DNA of 64,000 bases from Actinoplanes sp040639655 (GCF_040639655.1 NZ_JBFAAI010000009.1:62001-126000), one strand, 5' to 3'. Shown: positions 47,685-55,955, numbered from the stretch's first letter. Numbers and translations are program-made. Notes: generated by a model from the sequence alone, not told the origin.

Positions 47685-49219
47685 CCGACTCGGTGATCAA
47701 CCGCCTGGTGGCGGGGCCGCCGGCACCCGGCCACCGGATCTCCTTCATCCGGCTCGGCAGCCGCAGGACCCTGGACCTGACCGAGCTGTACGAACAGTCG
47801 GGCCACGTCGCCGCGTACCTTCGCAGCCTCGGCGTCGAGGCCGGGGACCGCATCGGAATCCTGGCCGCCAACAGCCTGGAATGGGTTCTGCTGGACCTCG
47901 CCGCGCTGCGGCTCAAGGTGGTGGTCGCCGGTTTCGAGCCGGGCAAGTTCACCGATGCCGCAGAGCTGGTGGCACGTTACGGGCTCACGGTCCTGTTCAC
48001 CGACCGGGACGTACCGGCGAACGCGCCGGCGGCTGTCCGGACCTTCACCGAGGTCGCCGGGGCAGCGGCACGGGCGTGGCCGGACCCGCCCGGACCCGTC
48101 GTGTACGAGCCCGGAGAGGTGACGACGATCAAGTTCACCTCCGGCAGCACCGGCGCGCCGAAGGGACTCGGGGCCACGGTCGGCAGCATCGACGCGTCCC
48201 TGCAGGCTGTCCAGGAGATCTTCGAGCACCGCGGCGACGACGATCTCTTCGTGTTCCTTCCGCTGTCGCTGCTGCAGCAGCGGTACTGGCTCTACTCCGC
48301 CCTCTGCTTCGGCCACGATGCGACGGTCACCACGTACGAGGCGGCCTTCGCCGCACTGGCGACGGCCCGGCCGACCGTGGTGATGGGTGTACCGGCGTTC
48401 TTCGAAGCCGCCAGGCAGCAGATCAGCCGGGATGCCGCTCGCGCGGACGGCATCGCGCCGGACACGGCTCGCCGCACGGCCGCGCGGCGGCTGTTCGGCG
48501 ATCGGATCCGCTACCTGTGGACGGGATCGGCGCCCGCGGACCGGGAGGTGCTGCGTTACCTCACCGACGCGGGCCTTCCCATCTATGAGGGTTACGGGCT
48601 GAACGAGACGTGCATCGTCAGCAAGAACCATCCCGGCGCCCACCGGCAGGGCAGCGTGGGACGGGTTCTGCGGGGCAAGGAGGTGCTCTTCGACGCCGAC
48701 GGCGTGATCCTGGTACGAAGCGAGCACCCGGTGAACCAGCGCTACGAGTTCGCCGGCCCCGGTGACTCCGAGCGGATGTTCGTCGCGGACGGGGTGGTGC
48801 GCACCGGGGACCTCGGCTACGTGGACGAGGACGGCTTCCTGTTCATCCAAGGGCGCGCCGACGACGTCATCGTGCTGGGCAACGGCAAGAAGGTGATCGT
48901 CCGGCCGATCGAGGAGCACATGCGGACGAGTCCGGCGATCGAGGAGTGTGTGGTGTTCTGCCCCGCGCAGACGTCACTGGTGGCGGTGGTCTCGCCGGCC
49001 TCCGACCCGGCCGACCTCGAGGCGATCGCCGGACAACTGGCCCGTACCAACGCCGCGTTCGGCCGTGACGAACAGATTCGCAAGATCGTGGTCGCGAGCC
49101 CGCGGCCCAGTATCGCCAACGGAATGCTCACTTCGCAGTTCAAGCCGAAACGACAGGCAATCTTCGCCGCCTTCCAGGCGGAGATCATGAACAACCAGGA
49201 CGGTATCCATGCCCAGTGA
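47681..49219 (+). CDS. AMP-dependent acyl-ACP ligase
   Basis: 512 residues from ATG 47681 (overlaps the previous stop). ANL superfamily: P-loop 'IKFTSGSTGAPKGLG' (about 148-162), 'EGYGLNETC', 'RTGDLGYVDEDGFLFIQGRADD' region and the C-terminal lysine in 'MLTSQFKPKRQ'. It should adenylate a carboxylic acid and pass it to the carrier encoded immediately downstream (overlap 11 bases). In triacsin the equivalent ligase loads the HAA-derived acid onto an ACP; the same substrate is inferred here. Alternative: loading of a fatty or aryl acid. Confidence 0.88.
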   Translation: MTDSVINRLVAGPPAPGHRISFIRLGSRRTLDLTELYEQSGHVAAYLRSLGVEAGDRIGILAANSLEWVLLDLAALRLKVVVAGFEPGKFTDAAELVARYGLTVLFTDRDVPANAPAAVRTFTEVAGAAARAWPDPPGPVVYEPGEVTTIKFTSGSTGAPKGLGATVGSIDASLQAVQEIFEHRGDDDLFVFLPLSLLQQRYWLYSALCFGHDATVTTYEAAFAALATARPTVVMGVPAFFEAARQQISRDAARADGIAPDTARRTAARRLFGDRIRYLWTGSAPADREVLRYLTDAGLPIYEGYGLNETCIVSKNHPGAHRQGSVGRVLRGKEVLFDADGVILVRSEHPVNQRYEFAGPGDSERMFVADGVVRTGDLGYVDEDGFLFIQGRADDVIVLGNGKKVIVRPIEEHMRTSPAIEECVVFCPAQTSLVAVVSPASDPADLEAIAGQLARTNAAFGRDEQIRKIVVASPRPSIANGMLTSQFKPKRQAIFAAFQAEIMNNQDGIHAQ

Positions 49220-49469
49220 CGTCGAGACCATCGCGCGGGACAACCTGTCAGCCGCGCTCCAGCCGGCCGCGGATCCGCACGAGCTCGAACTCGACCTCGA
49301 GTTGACCGACTACGGCTTGACCTCGTTGCAGAAGGTCCTGTTCCTGACCCGGCTCTGCGAGGACCTCGCGGTCGACCTCGCACATCTGACCGAGCGCGAC
49401 GTCGCGGAGATGCGCACGCTCCACGATGTCGTCGACACACTGTCCCGCTACGCCGGAAAGGCTTCCTAG
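49209..49469 (+). CDS. Acyl carrier protein of the hydrazinoacetate module
   Basis: 86 residues from ATG 49209, overlapping the ligase gene. Carrier fold with 'LTDYGLTSLQKVLFL'; Ser39 should carry phosphopantetheine. The D-x-G-(L/T)-S-L site is intact though in the less common 'DYGLTSL' form. Directly followed by a GNAT and a C45 amidohydrolase, so tailoring of the bound acid probably happens on this carrier. Confidence 0.9.
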   Translation: MPSDVETIARDNLSAALQPAADPHELELDLELTDYGLTSLQKVLFLTRLCEDLAVDLAHLTERDVAEMRTLHDVVDTLSRYAGKAS

Positions 49470-49470
49470 A

Positions 49471-50085
49471 GTGAGCTGGGCAGAGCTGGCCGCGGCCACC
49501 CTGGAGAACGACCACGTGAGGCTGCGCCCGATCAGCCCGGAGGACCGCGAGTCGATCCACGACATCGCGATGGACCCGGTGATCTGGCGTTACTTCGTGA
49601 GCCTGGTCGAGACGGAGGAGGACTTCGACGCCTTCTTCCGGGGCATGGTCGCCGACCATGCGGCAGGCAGGCGGGTGGTCTTCCACATCACCGACAAGAC
49701 GACGGGGCGATGCGCGGGGAGTATGAGCTTCGGCAACCTCGCCGAGGCCGACCGGCGCCTGGAGATCGGCTGGTCCTGGCTGGGCGTCGCCTTCCAGGGC
49801 CGTGGCATCAACCGCTGGGCCAAGTACCTCCTGCTCGAGCACGCCTTCGAGAACCTGGGCGCCGAACGCGTGGAGTTCAAGACGGACCAGCTCAACGCCC
49901 AGGCCCGGGCCGGTCTGCGGAACATCGGCGCCGTGGAGGAGGGCGTCCTTCGCAGCTTCAACCCGATGCCGGGCGGCAGGCGCCGGGACGCTGTCTACTA
50001 CAGCGTGCTGCGCGGTGAGTGGTCCTGGCTCAAGGGCGAGCTGGCCACCAATGCGAAGGTCACCCGTCAGGGCATGGCGGTGTGA
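49471..50085 (+). CDS. GNAT acyltransferase, proposed hydrazine N-acylase
   Basis: 204 residues from GTG 49471, two bases after the carrier stop. RimJ/RimL-type GNAT: 'HVRLRPISPEDRESIHDIA', 'RLEIGWSWLGVAFQGRGINRWAK' region (CoA loop) and 'ERVEFKTDQLNAQARAGLRNIGA'. In triacsin biosynthesis a GNAT succinylates the terminal nitrogen of hydrazinoacetate and so protects it during activation; the identical gene order here supports an N-acylation role. The acyl donor is not predictable. Overlaps the next gene (GTGA). Confidence 0.85.
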   Translation: MSWAELAAATLENDHVRLRPISPEDRESIHDIAMDPVIWRYFVSLVETEEDFDAFFRGMVADHAAGRRVVFHITDKTTGRCAGSMSFGNLAEADRRLEIGWSWLGVAFQGRGINRWAKYLLLEHAFENLGAERVEFKTDQLNAQARAGLRNIGAVEEGVLRSFNPMPGGRRRDAVYYSVLRGEWSWLKGELATNAKVTRQGMAV

Positions 50086-51152
50086 ACGGGGGAGCGGGCG
50101 TCGCCCGTCTGCATCTCTGCGGCGATCCCTATGAGGTCGGCCTGCAGCACGGGGCAGCTCTCGCCGGTCCGCTGCGTGGGTTCGTCGGCGACTCGCTCTG
50201 TCGCCTCAACCTGCTTCTGGACGAACCGGTCACGATGGCCGGCCTCGAACCGGTGCTGTCGGCGTTCGACAAGGTGATCACGGCAGAGCTGCCCCGGCTG
50301 GCCGAGGAGATCACCGGACTCGCCGACGGGATCGGGATCCACCGCGACCAGGCGATGCTGCTGCAACTGCGCCGGGAGATCCTGGGCTACCGGAAGATCC
50401 CGGCGCGGGGCGACTGCACCACGTACGCCCGAGCCGGTTCCCATCCGGTTCTGGCCCAGACCGTGGACCTCAACGGTGACCTGGACGATCAGATCAGCGT
50501 CCTCGACGTCCGGCTCACGGGTTCCCCGCGGCGGACCCTGGTGCTCAGTTTCGCGGGCCTGCTCGGCTACCTCGGGGTCAACAGCGATGGCCTGGCCGTG
50601 GGCCTCAACCTGGTCCTCGGCGGCGACTGGAAACCCGGAGTCCCGCCGTACCTGGCCATTCGCCACGTGCTGGACTCCGCCGCCACCGTCGACGAGGCGG
50701 TCGAGTGCCTCCGCGGGCTCCCGCTGGCCAGTTCCCGGTCGTTCATGCTCTGCGACGCCGGCAAAGCGGTCTGGCTGGAGGCTCTCGACGGCGACTTCCG
50801 GTGCTTCGAAGCTCCACAGGCGGAGCACACCAACCACTTCCTGCACCCCGAGTTCGAGCCCTTCGACGAGATCAACGTCTTCGCGCGGAACTCCTCCCGC
50901 CGAAGGTTGGAGGCGTGCCGCGCCGGTCTCGCCGCGATGGGACCGGCCGCCGGGGTGGAGGAGCATTTCGCTCTGCTGTCGGCACCTCCCATCCGGGTCG
51001 CCGGAACCGGCGCCATCCGGTACGAGCGCACCGTCGCCGCCGCCGTCGCATTGCCCGGGCGCGGCCGCCTGTACATCAGGCCGGGTGATCCCGCCACCTC
51101 CGTCACCAGGGAGTTCGCCTTCGCGGCTCCGGACCGCTGCAGCACCTGTTGA
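50082..51152 (+). CDS. C45-family (acyl-CoA:6-APA acyltransferase-like) Ntn amidohydrolase
   Basis: 356 residues from GTG 50082. N-terminal-nucleophile fold: 'GDCTTYARAGSHPVLAQTVDLNGD' region places the nucleophile at Cys112, which becomes N-terminal after self-cleavage at Asp111-Cys112; 'GLLGYLGVNSDGLAVGLNLVLGGDW' and 'SRSFMLCDAGKAVWLEAL' are standard C45 segments. Such enzymes make or break amides. Next to an N-acyltransferase it may remove the protecting acyl group later in the pathway, or move the acyl chain; this is inference. Starts coupled to the GNAT gene. Confidence 0.85.
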   Translation: MNGGAGVARLHLCGDPYEVGLQHGAALAGPLRGFVGDSLCRLNLLLDEPVTMAGLEPVLSAFDKVITAELPRLAEEITGLADGIGIHRDQAMLLQLRREILGYRKIPARGDCTTYARAGSHPVLAQTVDLNGDLDDQISVLDVRLTGSPRRTLVLSFAGLLGYLGVNSDGLAVGLNLVLGGDWKPGVPPYLAIRHVLDSAATVDEAVECLRGLPLASSRSFMLCDAGKAVWLEALDGDFRCFEAPQAEHTNHFLHPEFEPFDEINVFARNSSRRRLEACRAGLAAMGPAAGVEEHFALLSAPPIRVAGTGAIRYERTVAAAVALPGRGRLYIRPGDPATSVTREFAFAAPDRCSTC

Positions 51153-51177
51153 TCTTTTCGAACTCACGGGCGGGAAC

Positions 51178-52104
51178 ATGACTGTGCTAGATGACGAGAG
51201 CCGGGAGATCGATGCCGGGATCGACGTCGACGACCTCGCCGGCCTGCTGATGATCAGGCACTTCGAGCGGGCCGTGCTGGACCTGTTCGCGCGCGGGCTG
51301 CTCAACGGCACCACGCACACCTGCCTCGGCCAGGAGTACGTGCCGGTAGTGCTGGGGCCGCTGCTCGCGCCGGACGACTTCGTGTTCAGCAACCACCGCG
51401 GCCACGGACACTACCTGGCCCGCTTCGACGACCCGGAAGGCCTGCTGGCCGAGATGACCGGCCGCGAGGGTGCGGTCTGCTCGGGCGTCGGCGGCAGCCA
51501 GCACATCTTCCGGGACACCTACCTGTCCACCGGCGTGCAGGGCGAGAGCCTGCCGGTGGCCGCGGGCACGGCGCTGTGGTTCCAGCGGACCGGCCGGCCC
51601 GGCGTCGCCGTGGCCTACATCGGCGACGGCACGTGGGGCGAGGGCGTCGTCTACGAGGCGCTGAACCTGGCCGCACTGTGGCGGCTGCCGCTGCTGGTGG
51701 TCGTGGAGAACAACGGCATCGCCCAGACCACACCGACCGCCCACGCCATGGCCGGTGACATCGCCGGGCGGGCCGCGGCATTCGGGATCCCCCATGTGCC
51801 CGTGACGGGCAGCGACGTCGCCGCGATCCGCGCGCGCCTGGCACCGGTGGTCGACCGGGCGCGCACCGGCGGCGGGCCGGCCGTCGTCGAGTTCGCGACC
51901 CACCGCCTCGGCCCGCACAGCAAGGGCGACGACACGCGCTCCGCGGCCGAGGTCGCGGCCGAGCGGGAGCACGACTGGTACGACGCCTACCAGCGCCTGG
52001 ACCCCGACCTGTTCGCCAAGGTCGAGGACGAGCAGCGGACGCGGATCGCCGAGGCCGTGGACCGGGTCCTGGCCCGTCCGGCCTCGGTGTGGGAGAGGGG
52101 CTGA
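51178..52104 (+). CDS. 2-Oxoacid dehydrogenase E1 alpha subunit
   Basis: 308 residues from ATG 51178. Thiamine-diphosphate motif 'GDGTWGEGVVYEALNLA' to 'VVENNGIA' (about 143-180) and 'FSNHRGHGHYLARF' typical of E1 alpha. Shorter than branched-chain E1 alpha (about 400) and close to acetoin-dehydrogenase or PDH alpha (about 330). With E1 beta and E2 it would decarboxylate a 2-oxoacid and deliver an acyl group to a thiol. In some antibiotic clusters (for example naphthyridinomycin) such subunits load a two-carbon hydroxyacyl unit onto an ACP; comparable carrier loading is a reasonable guess here. Confidence 0.9.
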   Translation: MTVLDDESREIDAGIDVDDLAGLLMIRHFERAVLDLFARGLLNGTTHTCLGQEYVPVVLGPLLAPDDFVFSNHRGHGHYLARFDDPEGLLAEMTGREGAVCSGVGGSQHIFRDTYLSTGVQGESLPVAAGTALWFQRTGRPGVAVAYIGDGTWGEGVVYEALNLAALWRLPLLVVVENNGIAQTTPTAHAMAGDIAGRAAAFGIPHVPVTGSDVAAIRARLAPVVDRARTGGGPAVVEFATHRLGPHSKGDDTRSAAEVAAEREHDWYDAYQRLDPDLFAKVEDEQRTRIAEAVDRVLARPASVWERG

Positions 52105-52107
52105 GCC

Positions 52108-53115
52108 GTGGAACGTGTCGCCGAGAACCTGAACCGGGCTCTGCATGCGGCCTTCGCCGCCGACCCCGCTCTGTTCCTGCTGGGGGAGGACGTCGCCGAC
52201 CCGTACGGTGGCGCCTTCAAGATCACCAAAGGGCTGTCGTCCGGCTACCCCGGACGGGTCCTGAGCACGCCCATCAGTGAGCAGTCCATGGTCGGCGTGG
52301 CCAACGGGCTGGCGCTGTCCGGCGGGCGCGCCATCGTCGAGATCATGTTCAGCGACTTCGCCACCCTCGCCTTCGACCAGATCGTCAACTTCGCGGCCAA
52401 ATCCGTCGCGATGTACGGCCGCCGCGTCGAGGTCCCGGTGATCGTGCGCTGTCCCACCGGCGGGCGGCGCGGATACGGCCCGACCCACAGCCAGAGCCTG
52501 CAGAAGCACTTCATCGGCGTGCCGTACCTGTCGGTGCACGAGATCTCGCCGTTCCACGACAGCACGGCGCTGCTGGCCGGCCTGCTCGCCGCCGGCGAAC
52601 CGGCCGTCCTGTTCGAGGACAAGGTGCTCTACACGCAGCAGATGCACGAGCCGGGGACGGACGGGCCGTTCGTCGCCGACTTCCCGTTCGGAGCCGGCGG
52701 CCCGGCCCGGCTGCGGACGTCGGACGGCGACGACACGGCCGACTGCGTGATCATCGTGCCCGGCGGCGTGGCCCGCAGGGCGCTGGCGGCGGCCGGGACG
52801 CTGTTCGCCGAGCACGAGATCACCTGCGAGGTGATCGTTCCGACCCGGTTGTACCCGTTCGACGTGGAGCCACTGCTGCCCGCCCTGGCCGGCGCCGGCG
52901 TCGTGTGCCTGGTCGAGGACTGCGCCGCCGGCGGCACCTGGGGATCCGAGGTCGCCACGCGCCTCTACGAGCGGCTGTGGGGCCGGCTGCGGCGCCCGGT
53001 CGTGCTGTGCAGCGCCGAGGCCGAGGTGATCCCGACCGCCGCACACCTGGAACAGACCGTGCTACCCCAAGCTTCCGACATCCACCGCGCCATCTGGGAG
53101 GCGTTGCATGCGTGA
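52108..53115 (+). CDS. 2-Oxoacid dehydrogenase E1 beta subunit
   Basis: 335 residues from GTG 52108, three bases after the E1 alpha stop. Transketolase-like: 'FLLGEDVADPYGGAFKITKGL', 'TPISEQSMVGVANGLAL', 'GRRGYGPTHSQSLQKHFIGVP' region, and a C-terminal domain 'VIVPTRLYPFDVEPLL'. All positions expected for the alpha2beta2 E1 thiamine site are present by eye. It overlaps the E2 gene by eight bases. Confidence 0.92.
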   Translation: MERVAENLNRALHAAFAADPALFLLGEDVADPYGGAFKITKGLSSGYPGRVLSTPISEQSMVGVANGLALSGGRAIVEIMFSDFATLAFDQIVNFAAKSVAMYGRRVEVPVIVRCPTGGRRGYGPTHSQSLQKHFIGVPYLSVHEISPFHDSTALLAGLLAAGEPAVLFEDKVLYTQQMHEPGTDGPFVADFPFGAGGPARLRTSDGDDTADCVIIVPGGVARRALAAAGTLFAEHEITCEVIVPTRLYPFDVEPLLPALAGAGVVCLVEDCAAGGTWGSEVATRLYERLWGRLRRPVVLCSAEAEVIPTAAHLEQTVLPQASDIHRAIWEALHA

Positions 53116-54352
53116 ACTGCTGCTGCCGAAGTTCAACAACAACGACGAGGGGTGCCTCCTGGTCGGCTGGACGGTCGACGACGGCGCCGCGGTGTCCGCG
53201 GACGCGGTCGTCGCCGAGGTCGAGACCGCCAAAGCCCTGGAGGAACTCGTCGCCGACGCGGACGGCGTCCTTCACCGGCTCGTCGAGGCCGGAACGCACT
53301 GCGCCTTCGGCCGGCCCGTGGGACTGCTGTTCGACAGCCTCCAGGAACGGGACGACTACCTGGCGTCCGGCGTCGTGACCACCGCAGCCGCCGGTGACGG
53401 GGAGGGCGAGAAGGGCGGCCCGGACCCGATCCTCAGCGACGCCGCGCGCACTCTCGCCCAGGATCACGGCATCCGGACCGAGCAGCTGCGCGCGCTCGGC
53501 AAGCGGGTGGTGAAGGCCTCCGACGTCCAGCGGCTCATCGACCAGGGGTTCACGGACCAGGGGACAGCGTCCGTCGCGGCTGGGGCATCCGTGGCGTCCG
53601 AGGACGCCGCCGTCGCCGGCCTCGGTCCTCGCCAGCGTGCGGACGACGTCGCCGGCCTCAGTCCTCGCCAGCGTGCTGACGCTGACGTCGTCAGCCTCAG
53701 TCCTCGGCAGCGTGCGGTGGCCGCTGTCGTCAGCGAGGCGCACCGCACGATTCCGGCCGCCTTCGCCGCGATCGCGGTCGACCTGACAGCGTTCCGCGCC
53801 ACTCGCGGCGGCGCCCCGTACGGCCTGGTCGAGCTCCTGGTCAAGGCCATCGCCGCACGCCACGCCGACTTCCCGCTGTTCTTCGCCACGCCCGGCGCGG
53901 ACCACACCCTCACCCTCGCGCCGACGGCCAACGTCGGGGTCACCGTCGACGTCGGGACCGGCCTGTTCATCCCCGTGCTCAAGGACGCCGCCCGCCGTCC
54001 GATCGGCGACCTGGCCGACGACCTCATGGACTTCCGGGTCAGCGCACTGCGGCAGAACTTCCGCGAGGACGCGTTCGCCGACGAGGCGATCACCCTCTCG
54101 CTGCACAACGATCCGGACATCATCCTCGCTGCGCCGATCGTCCATCCGGGCCGCACCTGCGTCGTGACCCTGTGCGCCGAACGGAGCGAAGTCGCCCTGA
54201 CCGAGGACGGTGTGCCGTTCGCCCGGCCGGTCACCACGGTCGCGGCCACCTACGACCACCGCTATCTCAACGGCCGCGACGTGGTCCGCTTCCTCACAGC
54301 GGTGAAGCAGGACCTGGAGACCGCCGACGCCATCGCCCGGCTCGCCGGCTGA
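53108..54352 (+). CDS. 2-Oxoacid dehydrogenase E2 acyltransferase with lipoyl domain
   Basis: 414 residues from ATG 53108. One lipoyl domain (1-80; Lys42 in 'VETAKALEE'), a subunit-binding-like segment (about 108-140, 'LSDAARTLAQDHGIRTEQL'), a linker with three copies of a 'GLxPRQRA' repeat, and the acyltransferase core (about 210-414). The catalytic motif reads 'DHRYLNGRD' where E2 enzymes normally have DHRxxDG, an Asp-to-Asn change at the transition-state residue. No E3 gene is present, so the cell's common E3 or none is used. Last gene of the main operon. Confidence 0.9.
   Translation: MRELLLPKFNNNDEGCLLVGWTVDDGAAVSADAVVAEVETAKALEELVADADGVLHRLVEAGTHCAFGRPVGLLFDSLQERDDYLASGVVTTAAAGDGEGEKGGPDPILSDAARTLAQDHGIRTEQLRALGKRVVKASDVQRLIDQGFTDQGTASVAAGASVASEDAAVAGLGPRQRADDVAGLSPRQRADADVVSLSPRQRAVAAVVSEAHRTIPAAFAAIAVDLTAFRATRGGAPYGLVELLVKAIAARHADFPLFFATPGADHTLTLAPTANVGVTVDVGTGLFIPVLKDAARRPIGDLADDLMDFRVSALRQNFREDAFADEAITLSLHNDPDIILAAPIVHPGRTCVVTLCAERSEVALTEDGVPFARPVTTVAATYDHRYLNGRDVVRFLTAVKQDLETADAIARLAG
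53612..53725 (+). repeat. Three tandem in-frame repeats in the E2 linker
   Basis: Units of 36, 39 and 39 bases (53612-53647, 53648-53686, 53687-53725), each containing CCTCxGTCCTCGxCAGCGTG and encoding 'GLGPRQRADDV', 'GLSPRQRADADV' and 'SLSPRQRAVAAV'. The bases are nearly identical between units, pointing to recent expansion inside the gene without frame loss. Confidence 0.85.
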
Positions 54353-54615
54353 CAGGAGGACGACGACGCCGTCCCGCCGCCCTCGGCGCGGCGCTTGCGG
54401 GGACGCCAGGCTGTCGGGCGTCACACGCCGCGCCGCGACCCGGCAGCAGCCGGCAGCCGGGCCGGGGCCGGACCGGGCGTGCTGGTCGCCGCGCAACGCC
54501 TGAGGGACTGCTGAACGATGCCCGGACCGTCGGACATCTCGACGTCGGCTGCTCCGGTCGAAAGGCGCCATGACCGGAGCTGACGAGGCGGCTCCTGCGT
54601 CTGGTCCGGGTCGGG

Positions 54616-55662
54616 TCAGGTCGTGCGCTGGTCGGGCGTGTCGCCGGCGCCGCACGCGTCCTGCAGCCGTTTGAGATACGTCAAGCCGGTCATGACCTCG
54701 TCCGTCGGCAGTCCGAAGTCGATGAGACACGCGATCTCGTCCACGCCGAGCTCCGCGAGCCGCGCCACGACCTGCTCGCCCTTGTCGACCGAGCCGAGCA
54801 GGCCGACGTTGTCGAAGTAGTGCTCGAAGGCCCGCTCGACGAGCATGTCGATCTCGTCCGGCTCCAGATCTCCGGTGCTGAGGTCCGCCGTCAGGATGAG
54901 CCCGAGTGAGCTGCGCATGTAGTCGCTCAGCGACGGCCGGACCAGCTCCCGGACACGGTCGGTGTCCTCGCCGAGGTACGTGTGCACCATCACCGTGACG
55001 TGGCCCGGCCAGCCGGCGTCGGCCGCGGCCTTCCGGTACTCGGCAATCTTGTGCGCCAGCTGTTCGGGACTCTGGCCGAGCAGGTGGGTGAGGAGCCCGG
55101 CTCCGACCCGGCCGGCGCTCCGGAAGGTGTCGACGTCGCCGACGCTGGCGACCCAGATCGGCAGGTCGGCCTGGACCGGCGGCGGGAACGACCGCACCTT
55201 CACCGGGTTCCCCGTGCCGTCGGTGACCTCGATCGCCTCGCCGCGCCACAGTGCACGCACCTGCTCGATCCGCTCGTACATCTCCGTCCGGCGGTTCGGG
55301 TAGGCGGCCGGGTTCAGGGCGAAGTCGACGGCGTGCCAGCCGGAGGCGAAGGACACCCCGACTCGGCCCCGGGAGATGTTGTCCACCACCGACCACTCCT
55401 CGGCGATCCGCAACGCGTGATGCAACGGTGCCACGACGCTGCCCGCCCGGATCTTGACACGCTCCGTCGTCGCGGCGATCGCCGCACTGGTGACCGACGG
55501 GTTCGGATAGGTGCCGCCGAAGGGGTGGAAATGGCGTTCCGGGGTCCACACCGCCGCGAAGCCGTTCTCGTCGGCGAAGCGGGCGCCTTCGAGCAACAAC
55601 CGGTACCGGTCGGCCTCGGCGCTTCCGCTGTCGTTGGCGAAATAGAAAAGGCTGAGATCCAT
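54616..55662 (-). CDS. Natural-product luciferase-like monooxygenase (LLM, MupA-type)
   Basis: 348 residues from ATG 55662 (GAGGAG upstream). Flavin-dependent luciferase-like fold: 'LFYFANDSG' start, 'WTPERHFHPFGGTYPNPSVT', 'AGSVVAPLHHALRIAEEWSVVDNISRGRVGVSFASGWHAVDF' regions and 'LPIWVASVGDVDTFRSAGRVGAGLLTHLLGQ', which mark the subgroup found as stand-alone proteins or domains inside NRPS/PKS systems, where they oxidise carrier-bound intermediates. The only reverse-strand gene in the cluster, and its promoter region shares the operator at 55810 with the third operon. The 263 bases between it and the E2 gene hold no gene. Confidence 0.9.
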   Translation of the reverse strand: MDLSLFYFANDSGSAEADRYRLLLEGARFADENGFAAVWTPERHFHPFGGTYPNPSVTSAAIAATTERVKIRAGSVVAPLHHALRIAEEWSVVDNISRGRVGVSFASGWHAVDFALNPAAYPNRRTEMYERIEQVRALWRGEAIEVTDGTGNPVKVRSFPPPVQADLPIWVASVGDVDTFRSAGRVGAGLLTHLLGQSPEQLAHKIAEYRKAAADAGWPGHVTVMVHTYLGEDTDRVRELVRPSLSDYMRSSLGLILTADLSTGDLEPDEIDMLVERAFEHYFDNVGLLGSVDKGEQVVARLAELGVDEIACLIDFGLPTDEVMTGLTYLKRLQDACGAGDTPDQRTT

Positions 55663-55809
55663 GGTGCATTCTCCTCAGCGGATACTGGTTCGGAACCGGG
55701 GGTCGTGGCGGACATCGGATCGGTAAAGGCGCCCGCTCCTGATTCATAGCACCCTCGTTCTTCATGGACTCACTCACCGCCGACCGCGGTGGAAACGGCC
55801 GGCGGAGTG

Positions 55810-55829
55810 TTGTCTCGCCGGCGAGACAA
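55810..55829. promoter_or_regulatory. Cluster operator, copy 3 (perfect palindrome)
   Basis: TTGTCTCGCCGGCGAGACAA is a perfect 20-bp palindrome. It lies between the divergent monooxygenase gene (start 55662) and the micro-ORF/PCP operon (55884), so one repressor bound here could control both directions. Confidence 0.8.
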
Positions 55830-55883
55830 GCGCACGATGGACACGTTCTTCGGAAAATGAGGTCTCGTTCACACAGGAGAGCC

Positions 55884-55955
55884 GTGGTCAATCTGTTCGA
55901 AGACGATGAAGGCGTGCGGGAGCTGACCGGAGAAGCGCGAGAGGTGGTCAGATGA
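55884..55955 (+). CDS. MbtH-like micro-ORF (23 codons), coupled to the PCP gene
   Basis: GTG 55884, preceded by CACAGGAGAG, encodes VVNLFEDDEGV at its start, the beginning of MbtH-like proteins ('M-x-N-x-F-x-D-D-E-G'), then diverges into unrelated residues. Its stop overlaps the ATG of the PCP gene (ATGA), so ribosomes probably pass from one to the other. DNA around the start is close to that at 40168-40200, including the identical CACAGGAGAG and TTCGAAGA. Best read as an MbtH 5' end captured with a duplicated promoter region and now serving as a leader. Confidence 0.5.
   Translation: MVNLFEDDEGVRELTGEAREVVR

Noticed and set aside
51178..54352. Housekeeping pyruvate or branched-chain dehydrogenase operon
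   Set aside because: No E3, short E1 alpha, altered E2 active site, and position inside the biosynthetic operon.
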